This document shows positions 34,101 through 48,100 of a DNA stretch of 64,000 nt, in pieces (position 1 is the stretch's first letter; the number at the start of each line of letters is the position of its first letter). The stretch lies in assembly GCF_035582795.1 (NCBI RefSeq), contig NC_134367.1, forward strand, positions 84,923,062 to 84,987,061. The letters are read 5' to 3'. Both the position numbers and the translations under genes were made by a program. Source of the stretch: Mycteria americana (taxonomy: Eukaryota > Chordata > Aves > Ciconiiformes > Ciconiidae). The notes beneath the pieces were generated by a model. That model was given only the letters and a program-made list of their open reading frames with translations, searched no databases and was not told where the DNA came from.

Positions 34101-36163
34101 GATAGAATTAATTTCTATTGATTTAACTGGAGCTTGTTCAGTATTTTTGGCTTCAGTGCTGTCAAGTTTGGACCCAGTCTCTGGTGATGTGCTGGTGTGA
34201 AAGGGTGGTTTTGACAAACGTCGCAATTTACAGTTTTTAGGAGAATACTTCTCTTCCTTCTCTTTGTCAGTTTTATTCTATGTGAAAGAAAATATTAAAA
34301 ACTCTTCTCATTTGAGCACACATCTTAACAGAGATTACAATAAAGCAATGCTTACAGTTATCTTAAACATTCAACCTGTAAAGGAAAGCTTTGCTCTTTG
34401 TTTAAAAGATTACAAATACCTTTCTATGGCCCATGCCAAGACATTTATGTTGAAGACAGGAACTTTGTCAACAGTAAAACAAATGGGAAAGCAAACACAG
34501 CCAGCGCTCTAGGAGCAGTGGCACCGCAGGATGCCAGGCTCAGCAGTGGCAGAGCAGGGCTATGACACCCTGCTCTGTCACAACGGGCAGGGAGCTCTAG
34601 AACAAACCTCAGGTTCCAGATGCACCACAGTGCTAGGGGGGTGGGGGTGGGTGGTGGTGCAGGAAGAGTGCTGGCATCTGTGGCAGAAGGAAAAGCTTCC
34701 TTGCATCCCACTGCCCAAGGAATATATCATAACCTAAGCCTAAATATCAGTTTTAAAAGAATGGACTTTGAAAGTAATGCTATGAAATAAAATGATAGTC
34801 ACATACACATGGACTAGTCATAGGTTTGCTCTCCAGAATCAGCAGAGGGAACTCCCAAATTTCATGCCCTAGAGTTGGCTCCCACCACTGATGATAAAAT
34901 GAATCCTTCTCATTTGTTTTCTGTAAGCGCATACATAAATTTCACAAAAAAATATAGGAAAGAAGGAAAGAGAAGCTTCCCCTCCCCACCCCAAAGTGAA
35001 AAAAAAAAAAAGTTGATGAAAAAAGTTCTGTTTTTTAAAAGGCTAGGAAGTTGCTTTTACTATCAAGCATTTGTAGGCGAATCAAAAGGTTAGAAAGCGG
35101 GGTAGAGTATTTAAGAATATATTAAGCCAAAGTTGGGGGGAACAAGGGAGAAAAAGGGAGAGAAACTACCTTTATTTTCTTTCGATGCTTAATTTTTGGT
35201 ACATTTTTATCAGCTGGTCTCACTATCTTGTCTGCCTTTATCCATTCATCATACCTAAAAGAAAAAAAATTGTACACATTTATGGTTTTAAGCAGATAAT
35301 CACAACATCATAAGAGAAATTAATGGAGGAAAAAGAAAATTAGCCATATAAAAACTGAATTAGAATTTGAATAAAGAAGTCTGTGTACTTTTCAGTTTCA
35401 GTTAAGGTTCAATTCTTCACATGCTGGGACATATGGGACCAAGTTTTCTTACACTGATGGGCAAGAGTGAAAGCTGTTATTTTTCCAGTCTGCACTGAAC
35501 AGCAGGAAATCCATGTATACAGGTAAAACAAACTACCAGAAGGACAATTCTGTATGAATCTCCAAGAGTTATACTTTGTATATATACTGTAAAACCTTAA
35601 CAATAAAATAAATTCTTACAACTATGTAAAATGTGACCAGTTAACAAAAATAAACTCTTTCGAGCCTGAGTGTCTGCTAAGTGATATCTGGAGTGACTAA
35701 CACTTAGGAGTCACTAACTTTTGAGTCACTAACTCAACACTAACACTTTTCAATTCATTTTCAGTTAAAGGTTTCCATTTTATATCAGAATGGTACTAGA
35801 CAAAAACATACCAAGTAGCACCAACATATGAACAAGAGGTGCTTTATCATCTGAGGCTGGACCTGTTAAATACAAATCCAAGACCAGAGAAGTACATTCT
35901 TAGTAAGAATATACTGTAACTATGGTACTGTACTTGCCAGTTTCATGGTGCATTTCTGAAAAACCTCAAGAATCAATTGAAACAACTTTTTTTTCCTCCC
36001 AATAAACATAATCTGCTGTCCTACTTCAACTGTGAATTCAAGAACTGTCTGAATAAGAAATAGGTCAGTTAAAAATTAGTATGTATTAACTTTTGCCCCA
36101 ACGTACAGCCACACAAATTCTAACCCCCCTAGGTAAACATTAAAACAGAGGGGAAGAAACAAA

Positions 36164-36194
<31 letters not shown>

Positions 36195-39100
36195 CACACA
36201 AAAAAAACCAACACAAACAAAAAACCAACAACCAAAAAAAACCCCAAAACAAACAAACAAAAAACCTACCACACACCCAGAGAACTAGTACAACATGCAG
36301 CCAAGCACAATGCACTCATGACCATGCTGGCTTTCCAGCTGGGCTTACTTGACCACCATTTTGATATATACAACAACTGCTGATACAGTCCCAATTCAGC
36401 TTCTTTGCAACTACTACCAATTATATCTACAATATTGACATATAAATTAAAACGTATTAGAGAAAAATACACAAATTTCCAACTTGCCTTCCTGTATACT
36501 CTTAAGATCTATGCAAGGGATTCCAGAAGCTAAATACTGTATTTTATTAACTTAAATGTCACATAATACTAAAGTGAAAAACGAAGTAGCAGTAGTCTCT
36601 GAAAAAGAGTTTTCCAAAACAATTCCTTGGGATTTTCTCCTCCTCCATGTGACCAAAAAAAAACCCCCAAAAAATCACAAAATCTAGCAGCAAACCATGA
36701 GGACTACAACATACCAAGATTACCTATACTGCTGCAGATACAGCTGTAATCGTACTATTACCAGGTGACATGTAGGTGAGCAGGCTCAGATTTCTCTCCA
36801 AAACTAAAATACAACTCTGCAGAGTACTTTCCAGTATGGAAGAATCCCATATTGTATGAGACTGTGGGAAACCCTATTTGAAGTAATCTTTCTTCAAGTC
36901 AAAGATGTTCCTTTCCAGGAGGAATACTGCTAAGTAGACCGTCAAGTGGACTTTGCAACCCCACATAAGAGTTTTTCATTAGGACTAAACACATGGAGGA
37001 AAACAGCACTAGGACTGGACAAATACACAGTGAAAATCAATTATTCTGACAGTGTCCTTTCTGCCTCAACCATGTTGCTATAATACAGAATTTGTATTCA
37101 CTCATTCTACACATTTCCAATAAAAAAACCAATCTTCCCCCTATGCAAAGTCTGAGCACTGCACATACTGTCCATGATTCAAGGTAATTGTAGTGCCTGC
37201 TGGGATGACAGCTGATAGACTAGAGGGCATACCAAAGCGAAGGAGAGAGGAACCGCAGAATCTTAAGAGAATATCTGTAGATACCACAGGGTCTTAAATG
37301 TTACATGTTAGAAGCAGTGGTCACAACTCTTCATCTTAAGGAGCACAAATGGAAAACCTACATGTGATGGCCACAGTTCCTGGCCAGAGCATATCCTGCT
37401 CTACTCCGGCCTGCACCTGGAACAGCAGTCAGACCCTGCAAGGAGGCCCAGCGTCACAGAAATCTTGAATCTTCTCTGGGGAATCAGATGCCCATACTTC
37501 ATACCTTTGCATGGCCCAGCTCCTTTCACTGCTCACATCAGATGCATATGGTTTACCTAAACCTGTGACAATTGGACCCTAGGCTGAAACAGATCCTGCA
37601 AAAGAGATACATCCCAAGCCACAGCTGACAACCTGACCCTAAATTACTTTCTCCTCTACTGCATGACAGAGAAGCACCCTGGAAGCTGTATAGCACACCA
37701 GATGCCAAGCTGCATCTGAATGGTGTGTGTAACTCAGACGAGAGCCTTTCTTTATAGAACTGCACCTTATTAAAATAGGAAAACTTATTTCATCACTGAT
37801 CTTGGTTTACACAGCCTGTTCACAAAACAGAAGAAAACCAAAAACATTATGAAATAAGTTCTTCAGCTCTTATTACATGAAGTATGTGCTTCCAGAAGAC
37901 CTGGGTCATTTTACTGAAGTGCCATCTTCCATGCTTGCTTACCTCAACTCCCTAAAGCGAGCAGCTGGGTATGGAGAAGAAGGAGGTAGGATGGGGAGGT
38001 GTTCCTATAAGAGTTTGCACGGACTTGTTTGAGAACCAAGAGAAGGGATTTAAACTGAAATTATTTACTTATTTTTTAAATAAGGTTTCATATGAAAACC
38101 TGGAATGCCTTCAGAAGAAACATCCCCTTTGCTTTACCAAAATGAAGACGAAGATGAGTCAGTAAGCAGAGAAGTTTTTCTGCCTTACTGGTTAAAATGA
38201 ATGCCTGCCAGAAAGGTGGGTTTGAACAGGAAGGAAGGAGGGATAAAAGGAAGAATGAAATTAATAGCTATATAGCAGAAAAAAAAAATAATTGGCACTT
38301 TGCATAAGAGTATGTACTGATTCTATTACATCCATATGTACTGATTGCAAGCTAAAATAAACCACAGCATATTCTCAGAGACTGCATAGTTGATCTTCCA
38401 CAGAAGTACTAGAGGGGAAACAAGGAAGAAAGTGTACTTTTCCAGCCTCTAGATTTATACTAGCAAAGGTACCACTTTCTCAGGAAGACAAGTGACCTCA
38501 AGGAACTAGCAAGCCTCGGCAAATTCACTGAAAAGTTCCAGTGTACTGTCTGTGTCTGCTAACAAGGAAGAATCAAATGTTTTCTTTGACTGTGATCAAA
38601 GGAAGGTGGAGATTTAGTCTTATAACCAAACACTGGAATATTAGATGAGGACTCTTTTTTAAAATTTTATTTATCTTTTAATAATTCTCCCCCCATGACA
38701 TACACTACTCTCAAAAACCTGAAATATGGCTACACATGTTGCTTTAATTTCAGTGGTTGACTGTTAAGTACAAAATTTGTATTTTGTTAATGCTTCAACA
38801 AATCGAGACAGAAATCGGCACTTTCACATTCAGATTTCTGAAGGAAAGAAATGTCGAAAATGTCTTGGTTTTAAACACTTGAAACATTCAAGAATAACAT
38901 GTCTTGTGATATTGTACCATATGACACACAGAGTTTAAACAACCTAAACTATTTTTGAATATGCACACTCTGTCTTTAATTACTGGGAACATACTGCAGA
39001 AGAAATTCACCTCAAGCACTTACGCAATGAACTTTTCTTTGCACTGGCAGCTGAAAATCAAAATTATGACAGAAGGAACTGGCACTGTAGGCCCCAGGGA

Positions 39101-42100
39101 AGTTTTAATTCCATATAAAGCATACATAATTCAGAACATGACTGGCCTGTTAGAAGAAATACAGTTTCTCTCATAAGCTTTTTCTGGTTAACACATGATA
39201 ATGTAAACAGTTTTCTCTAACAGTGTAGAGATTTTTACCATTCCGTTTCACTACAAGCTAGGCTCCACTGAACACTACAATTCTTTACCTTTATCAGAAA
39301 CACGTATCACCTGAATCTCAGGAGCTAACAACAAGATCCTTTAGCATAAAGTAGTGCAGCTGTACAATGCTGTTAAGCTATATTCCACTTCTGTATTTTC
39401 TATTTACTATTTAAAAAAAAAAGTTCCACAGTGGCTAGTGTCACTAGTTCCAAAGTGTTTAACAAAACTAACAAAGCTGAATACCAAGTTTACCAAATTC
39501 CATTCCAAGTACCCCAAAGCACATGAACATGCACACACACACTATTATTCTGAATCCCAGACCGATACTGAAGTTACCTTGTGATAAGAAACATTAGTAG
39601 TTATTTAGGATCTCTGCTCAAACTTATGGGTTTGAAGAACAGGCCATTAAATGGCATGACCAAAAGGGGAAACAGGAAAGTCAACTCTAAGGGGTAGGAG
39701 AATGACAGAATTAAAAAAGTCCTGGATGATTAGAAAATACTAGTTCAGTACATCCCATGGCCTAATCTTACAGTACTTGTCCCTGCTAAACACCAAAAGT
39801 AAGGAATGTAGCTACAATGAATAAGGAGAGGAGGGAATTGCTACCTATCCAAGTAAAGCAGTTATTTTTTCATGTTGTGACTGACTAAAAGCCAAATCAA
39901 GTTATTACATCATACAAGATTTGTCTTCACAATACTAAAATATCAAAGTCTTTAGATGCTGCCTTAAGCTCAGGCCTACCCACTCTTACTGTCAAATCCA
40001 AAAGTTTAAGTAATTTTACTTGAATTAAATGAATTAGCCACATTTAGCAGAGTCCACACACAGTCCCATAGCTAAATCTCAATCACTGATGTCTTTTTCG
40101 GTGGAGAATCCTATTCTCCCAGCCCCTTTTCAGAGGGCTCTTTTGAAACCCCAGCTAAGATTATAAATGCAAGTCCTGCTGCCAGAAAGACCAAACAACT
40201 CCCCTCACCTCTCAAATGAGTGCAAGTTTACTAAAAATACTTTTCTTATCAAATATATGCTAGTCACAGAAATAATGCCTCTGATATCAATCCGCATATT
40301 TGTTTAAAATGCAGAGTTCAAAAAGCAGAATCTTGATTTCTCCTTTAAGAACCAGGGTGCTGGGATATCCAAGGTGAAGGCTCATTTTTGACTTCTCATC
40401 TCTTCAGATTTAAAGTGGTACTGCTCCAATAAAACTCTGATCATCTCACCTCACAGCATGTATAATAGCATAATATTTACTCAAAAAGGAAAATAACTTC
40501 TATGTTTACATGTGAATTCCAAAACAAGAGTTTAAAAGCAAGAAACCTCTTTGAATGGTACACAGTAATCCTCAGCAAGTAGGATGCAAATTTCAGCAAC
40601 TTATGCTCCTAATGCAAGTCCTCCCCAGTAATGACTGAAACACTAGTCACATTCCAAATTCCACCTTAGGCAGGCTGCGTCTCCCCTAGTATCTTGACTT
40701 CATAGCCCACTATGCTTACAAATGTTGCCTCAAGACAGTTTATGTGAAAGATGATATTCTTGTAGATCAATATATATGTAGACCAAAATTCTACACAAGA
40801 TAGATAACAAAACCAGCAATATCAAGATGTTCCTCCTCAGCAGTGGCTTAGGTGGTCCTGGAAATCATCAGGCCTAGATGCAAAGAGGTGTATTCAAGGG
40901 AGGGAGGGAAGTATCAAGCACTGAATATATGAGATTTGTCCTGCCCTCTTGGTCAGAGGTAGGATGGTAATCAAAGTCCAGATGACAGAAGAAGGTCACA
41001 TGAGCCTCAGATTTTCCAGAAGAGGAAAAATAAATAAAAAGTACAGCAGATTTGCCTCGGACTTTTTTTTTTCTTTAAAGATTTATAAACACAGTAATAA
41101 AGTTTAAAAGATGACAGCTGAGGACAACGAGCAGATACGTTGAAAAAGGAAAAAAGCAGGAGACTTGGTAATTGGCTTAAAAGCCACTCAGAAGCTTTAG
41201 TTTTCTCTACAGTTTTCAAAGTTGCTTCAAGTTTTAAAAATGGCAAAAAAGTGGTCTGAAATGGCAAAAATATATTAATACTTCAACTTATTTCTATTAA
41301 TGCTGTATTAATGACAATAAAAAGCATATACTCCTGCATATATTGAGAAAAGCATAAGAAGTCACTAGGCTAAGAAGAGTCTTGTTTGGAAACTTGAGGC
41401 AGTCATGGGGGAAGGAGGGGTGTGGGGGGATGGAAATCGGATCTGAACGAAATGCAACTATTTGCCACACACTAATTTGCCACTAAAAATCTTGTACTTC
41501 TCTTGTTAAATACCATGCTGCTAGTGTACTCTCTGCTTTGCTGAGAAGAATGTGTACACAGACTCAGCTAAGTGCACTATTCAAATATTGTACGAGATAA
41601 AATTGGCTTAAGAGAGCCAGAGGAGGAATTTGTGAAAGAATGAGCTGTCACTTGTTGTATGGAGAGATCTAAAAATAAGATGCGGAATGATGGAAGCCTT
41701 CTTTGAACAAGGCATTTTAAGATGATTTTCCAAGTAACTAAAGTACTGCATTTATATGGTGTTAAAATCTAATAGTTTTATACAGTACACAATGACCTTC
41801 ACAGAACACCAATACTGAAAGTTTAGGACTCCAGATCTCTATAAATTTAGTTTAAAATACACAAGTGTATTTTAGAAGTAATTCAAGAAGTAATCACTAA
41901 CTAAAACTAAAGTTACCTCACGTTCCATCCACAGTAGTGCACCAAGTAAAGGACTTCTCCACCTTCGATGTCAGAATCTTTAATACTAGCTTCATACATT
42001 TTTTGATTTTTCCCTCTTCCATACCGCACTTGGACTTTCATGCCTGGTGGATAGCATTCAAACTCTTCTTCCTCATTGTTATTGTTGTCTTCCTCCTCCT

Positions 42101-45100
42101 CCTCCTCCTCTTCCTCCTCCTCTGCTTCTTCTTCATCTTCATCTTCTTCCTTATTCGTGTCATCTCTTGAAAGGTTTAAAAAATTGTAGAGTTAATATGA
42201 GATACTTCATAAGCTTTTCAGTTCCAAACCACATATATTGATAAATATTGTGGATGCATTAGAGACTGGGAAACAGCAGGATCCAAATATGTGAAACTGC
42301 ACTACGGCCGAGTAATATCAGCAAAATAGGATATAGCAATACACACAAAATCCAGTGACTGCAAGGTGCAAAAATGACTTGATTAAAAGAAAAAAATAAT
42401 CCATCAAAATCTGTATGAGCAGAAGTTGTTCAAACTCATCTTTATATGATTCCTTCATGCAGTCCCTTTCTTTAAATATCGTTTTTTCAGTTCAGACTTG
42501 TCCTTCTCAATATAAAGTTCCCTAAATTCCATTTTTCAACCTACAAGTTTTACAAGTGCTTCTTGAAACTTGCTTCCCCAAAAGATCCTTGCTTTGCTAG
42601 AATAAATAATCTCTATCTCAACACCTTGAAGTGACTGCAACCAAAACCAGATTCTAGGGGAAAAAAAAAAAAAAAACAACCCCAAAACTTATGCGAGATT
42701 ATTTAGCAAATCAAGTAACCTGCGCTAATTTATGACCTTGTCACTCCTTGCCAATTATGCTAAAAGTCTTCTAAATATAAGTCAAACTTGCATTTAATTA
42801 TTATATAAATACACAAGCAGGTGTTCACTGTTTTCAAAAGTAAGCTAATTTTGAGTAAGTTTTTAGATATTTGGACCAATTTTCAGAGGCACTAAGAACC
42901 CACAGATCTTGCTAGTCTCAAAGGCAGCTATGGGCTGTTCGGTGTTCTGAAAATTATCTCCAACCAGCTTAAAGAGGCAGACTACGTTACAAAAGTTAAT
43001 GGAGGAAAAATATCTTTTAAATAGCTTTTCAAAACAGTATTACTGGCCCTCACATCATTCTAATCCTACAGTCTGTGCAATACAGCACAGATTAGGGCTG
43101 CTTACTACGTTCACAATAACCACAGACAACCAATAATTTAAAAGCCTCAGACGTGGAACAGATATGTTTGGATGTATTACGGACTGGGTAAGAAAAGATA
43201 AGTGCTACTCCAAGTCTGATTCACACCAATATTTAAGTTAACCTCACAAACACAGAAGTCTGTATTAATAATCTAAATCTTTCCATGAAATTTTCAGTAG
43301 AAAATACTCAGATAAACCAAGCTACTTTCCCTCTGTGAAAGGATCAAACAGCATTTTAATTATTCAAATGCTTCCTTGTAGAAGTAAAACCGCAGTATTA
43401 CCTAATTAGCTGGCAAAAGAGAATTCAGAACAGTAAGCTAAATTCAACTGTAGGGTAAATCACACTGATTTAATGAAATTACTTCAGAAATGAATGTTTC
43501 CACATATATATACACACATACACATAAATATATAAATACATACATATATATATATATATGTGCATACACCATGACACAAATGCTAAAAATTCCCTCTGTT
43601 GGTGTATTAACTAAATCAAATCACAGAAGATACATCTATTCAGGTATACATGGCATGGACCAGGCAGTTTTGTTCTGGAAGGCCAAGATTTTCAATTTAT
43701 TATATACTTTCAGTGGGCTACTTTGCTAGTGAATTAAAGCCACTAGAGTTAAAAATGCAACATAAATGAATGAGTTTTGAAAGCTCACTTAATTTCCACT
43801 ACACTTCATATGGCAAAATCCACTTTCCAAAGAAACCACGAATAAAGGGTCCCCCAAAGACTCAGATGAAAAATTCCTGAACGGAATTCTACACCTAACA
43901 ACAGAAAGCACCAACCAGTAATTTAAATGCTTTTAAATTATACTCTCTGCTGCACTAAATCAAAACTCCTAGCTACTTTCAGCTTAACAGTTATTATCAT
44001 ACAACAGGTAAAAAAACTTGGCATCAGGAGCAGAGCCACTACTGCTCCAAGAACAAGATGAGCTCCCATTACTAACAAGACTTTTCAAAATTATAACGAA
44101 CCAAATTTTGCCAGAATCCCCCCTGCCAAGAACTAGCTGCACAATCCTTGAATGCTGTCTGGAAAGAAAAGCATGCCTATGAGGGAGATTCAGGATTTTC
44201 CAGACACTGGCAATTATGGTGCCAGTGGCTCTTTGGAAGATGAACAAGTTTGGTGTCTCTCTCACCTTAATCACCCTATGGCTTTCTTGGTGTCCCAACA
44301 GATATTCTACAAAGACTCCATGACAATACCAGAACTTCTCTGGAAGAGATGTGTGAAACCCTCATTGTGAAGTTGAATAATTTCGATGGTCAAGTAGATG
44401 TGAAGAGCAGACTTTACACAGGTGGAGGGAATGTCAGGAAGCAAAAGCAAAATGGAAGCAGGGATGGCTGCAATTAAAAAGTGTTCTAAGGAGTGATTTG
44501 GTTAGCGATCATAAGCTGGAGATTTTCAGAAACCAAACGCAAAGAACATTCATCATTTTGGAGCAGAAAAAACGGCGTATTCATATAGCTCCTGGAACAA
44601 AAAACCCACAAAAACAAACAAAAAAAAACCCCACCAAAACATATTCCAATGGTTGCAAGGAAGAAAAAGATATCATTTTACAAGGCCATAAAAAGCTCAA
44701 ACCTGGCAGTGCAGATGAAGGAGAAGCCATGACTGCCATGAAACAGAAGTCTGTAAGAGAACATTGTAATTGTAGCCATCCAGCATGCAGAATCATAACT
44801 TCATTTGTCCATGTACGTATGCACGATAACATTGGATTTCCTTTAACACTGTTTAGTCAAAATCCTGGGGGGGGGGGGGGGGGCGGACACAGACAACAGA
44901 CACAAACAAGCCTCTTGGCAGCAGACAATAATTGAAAACTAAAAAACAGTACCAAGCAATATTTGCCACAAAGCTGCAACAATTTGAACAACCCAAGCAG
45001 CAGCTGATGAAACAAGGCAGCAGCAGATGTGCATGCACACTGTACAAGAGACACAGCAATACAAGTGTAACTGTGTTCCAGAAACCAAAGTACCACCAGA

Positions 45101-48100
45101 AAGCTTATCAGGAGGACTCGAAAGCATTTTCAATTACAACTGCAGACTAAAGAATACCCTCACCCCACCTCCCACAGAATGGGAACGTAAACTTTCAGAA
45201 GCACTAATTAATTAATTAAAATGCAAAAATATCTGTTAATAAAGTAAAACCATTAAAACATTTACATCATACAAATATTATTTGTTATAATTAGTTCCAA
45301 AGGGCATTATGAAATCGTTAAAAGGCTAAAAATACTGCAAGTGTTCAAAAATACACAATATGGCAGGTAATTCTCAGTCAATATGAAGATTTAACACCAC
45401 CAAGCCCATAATAAGGATAAGTATATCAACAAAGAGATGTTATGAATGGACAAAATAGCACATGCTAGTACACCACTAAAGGAACTGCAATACGCAAACA
45501 TCTTTCAACCCACAATCTCTGGCACTAGCTACAGCATTATCACAAAGCCCAGGTGAAACCTATGAGACAGGGCGTGATTTGGAGCATTAGATCTGCCTCC
45601 TAGGATCCCTGTTTTGCAGCAAACCTAACCCTACTCTAATATGCTTCCCCTGACACACCATGCTGGCACACACAGCAGGTGAGACGGCAAATGCAAGACT
45701 ATTTTTTTGGGGGGTTATTCTAAAACTTGAGGAAGCATGATTATTTCAATTATTGGTTCAATTAAGTCATTACAGTTAATTGAACCACTAGCAGAAATAA
45801 ACTCCAGTGTAATTGACACTTCAAGTTTAGCAATTAGCTTCTATTTTTGTTTCCCTCTTTTTTCCCTTTTTCTCATCCTAGAGCATTATTTAACCTCTGC
45901 TTCACATAATACAGAGCTGGAAGATGTCGAGTCTCCTTCATACTCTGACTTTCTCAATTAAGCTGTATTAAGAGGCACTTAAGTTTTAAGGCAGAGAAGC
46001 CATTAAGACCTGTCATGCCATGACACTAGAACCAAAGCTTTCATTAAACTAAATAACAAAGCCCCCAAAATTCACCAGTATTTGTCTTCCCTCTGAAGTT
46101 GCAAAGAAATCCTAAAAATAAGAGTTCCAAGGACTTCTGTCTATACACAGAGAAAATGTGAATATATGCAGTTATGGTCCATCATCCTGAGGGAAGGGGA
46201 AAGGCACTAATGTGATTCTAATAAAGTCTGAGAGTAGTACAGTACAGTTCAACCATGCAAGCACGTACTCTGTAACCAGTGTTTTCCTCTGCTGCTATGG
46301 AGAAGACAAACGAAAGGACCTCATGTTATTGCTTCTAATCATTCAGCCAAGTTTGTTTTGGTTTTTTGGGTTGTTGGGGGGGGGGGGGGGGTGTTTGTTT
46401 GTATGGTTTGTTTTGTTTTGTTTTTTTTTTAAAGTATTTTGAAACATTCCTCAAAAGGGTAATGGATGGTTCAGAAGCCTGGCTGAGGAGTACAGCAGTT
46501 TTCATTTTTACGGCACTGGTTCACACTCAGCTTGAAAACATCTAGTATTTGATGAATGTTTTAAGGGCTCACCCACGCATGTAAGTCTCAGTGACAGCTA
46601 CCATGACTAATAACCTCTGTAGTGACCATAAGACACGTAAAGTGTGATGACAGAACCACTTTTTCCACATCAAAGGCACCTCCTTTCCACTCAACTTGAT
46701 GCACGCACAGGACCAGTACATTTACACTGCCACTGTACACTTTATTATTGTGTCATTAGCAGCTTATTGCTGTATCAAAAGCAATCCTTATGTATATGTA
46801 CGTATCAGTGCATATTCTATATTAAGGGAAAAAAAACCTCTCAATTAGACTCTGTTTCTGAAAACATGACTACACAAAAACTTCCTTCCCAATACAAAGG
46901 CAGCTGGAATACATAAACAGAACACACACCACAAATAAGAGCATGGAAATATGTTCCTATAAATGAAACTACCTAAGTACATTTCTTAAAAATCTATTTC
47001 TTTTGCATACACACCAACAGTCTAAGATTCAGAGCAGATGTTCACACCAACTATGCAATGAACACGACACATTTCTCTCCCTTCTCCCAAGCTGATCAAT
47101 TCCATATAAACCTAAATCAGACTGAAGAAAGCTATCTCAATATATAGTTCTCAACACTAATCCACAAGATAGAAGATAAGCCTTCTGTATCAAATCTCCT
47201 TCACTCCAAAACATTTTAACCTTCCTGCTACCATTTTAGATTCACCACCATACAGCTTTGATATGTCATTTTAACAGATAAGGAACTGAAGAAAACATTG
47301 CCTCTAACAATCTGTTATCTCCCATATGTGAAATGGAGCTTCTGACTACTACATAATCCCGTTGTAAATTGCTTTCAGAAAATCCTCATCAACTGTTTCC
47401 AGAAAATTTAACTCTTGTACAAATAGAAGCCATCACCAGCACAGGCACAGCAGGTAGTCACCCTAATCTACAAGGGTAATAAACCTAGTAAAACCCTTCA
47501 CGTGAAACAATGCCCATCTTAACCTAGTTCTCAACTACTGCTTTTATTACTCCTAGCTCCCCCCCACTGCTTATAGGAGAGAAAATGCTATTACTGCATG
47601 TAACGATGTATATAACAGCTCTAAGATTAAGATTTTTCCCTTGCATGTGAATGAATGGTTTAACTCCATTCAAGATTATTAGCCAAAGAGGTTTAGCATT
47701 TTCTCCTTTGGATACTGTCAAAATATGACAGTACCAATTCCCAGAAAACCATACCATGAAGACCTAAACCAGCAGTATGAGACAACCAGAAGAGTTTAGG
47801 TTTCTAAAGTATTTTTTAAGAACATTTGTTCATGCATTCCTTGGACGAAATAAAACAGCAGGCAGTTTTCAAGAAGGAAAAAAAAATTAATCCAAGAAGT
47901 TTCACAAGACCAAGTAAGAACCATTTGTGAGTACTGAAAGTGACAGCTTGGTGAGAAAGGGCAGAGTAAGCATCCAGAGATGGTAGTCCCTCCTGGCATT
48001 AGGGTTAAGGCAGCACCTCAGCCAAAAGAAGGAAAACATAAGAACAAAGCCTCTTGCAATCTTTCTGTACTGTAACTGGGATTACTTCAAATAATTTTGC

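Noticed and set aside
44498-44935. A 145-codon plus-strand open frame in an ARID4B intron
   Set aside because: It shows no domain, includes translation of the G17 run and an A/C tract, and has no splice or promoter context. It looks like chance.
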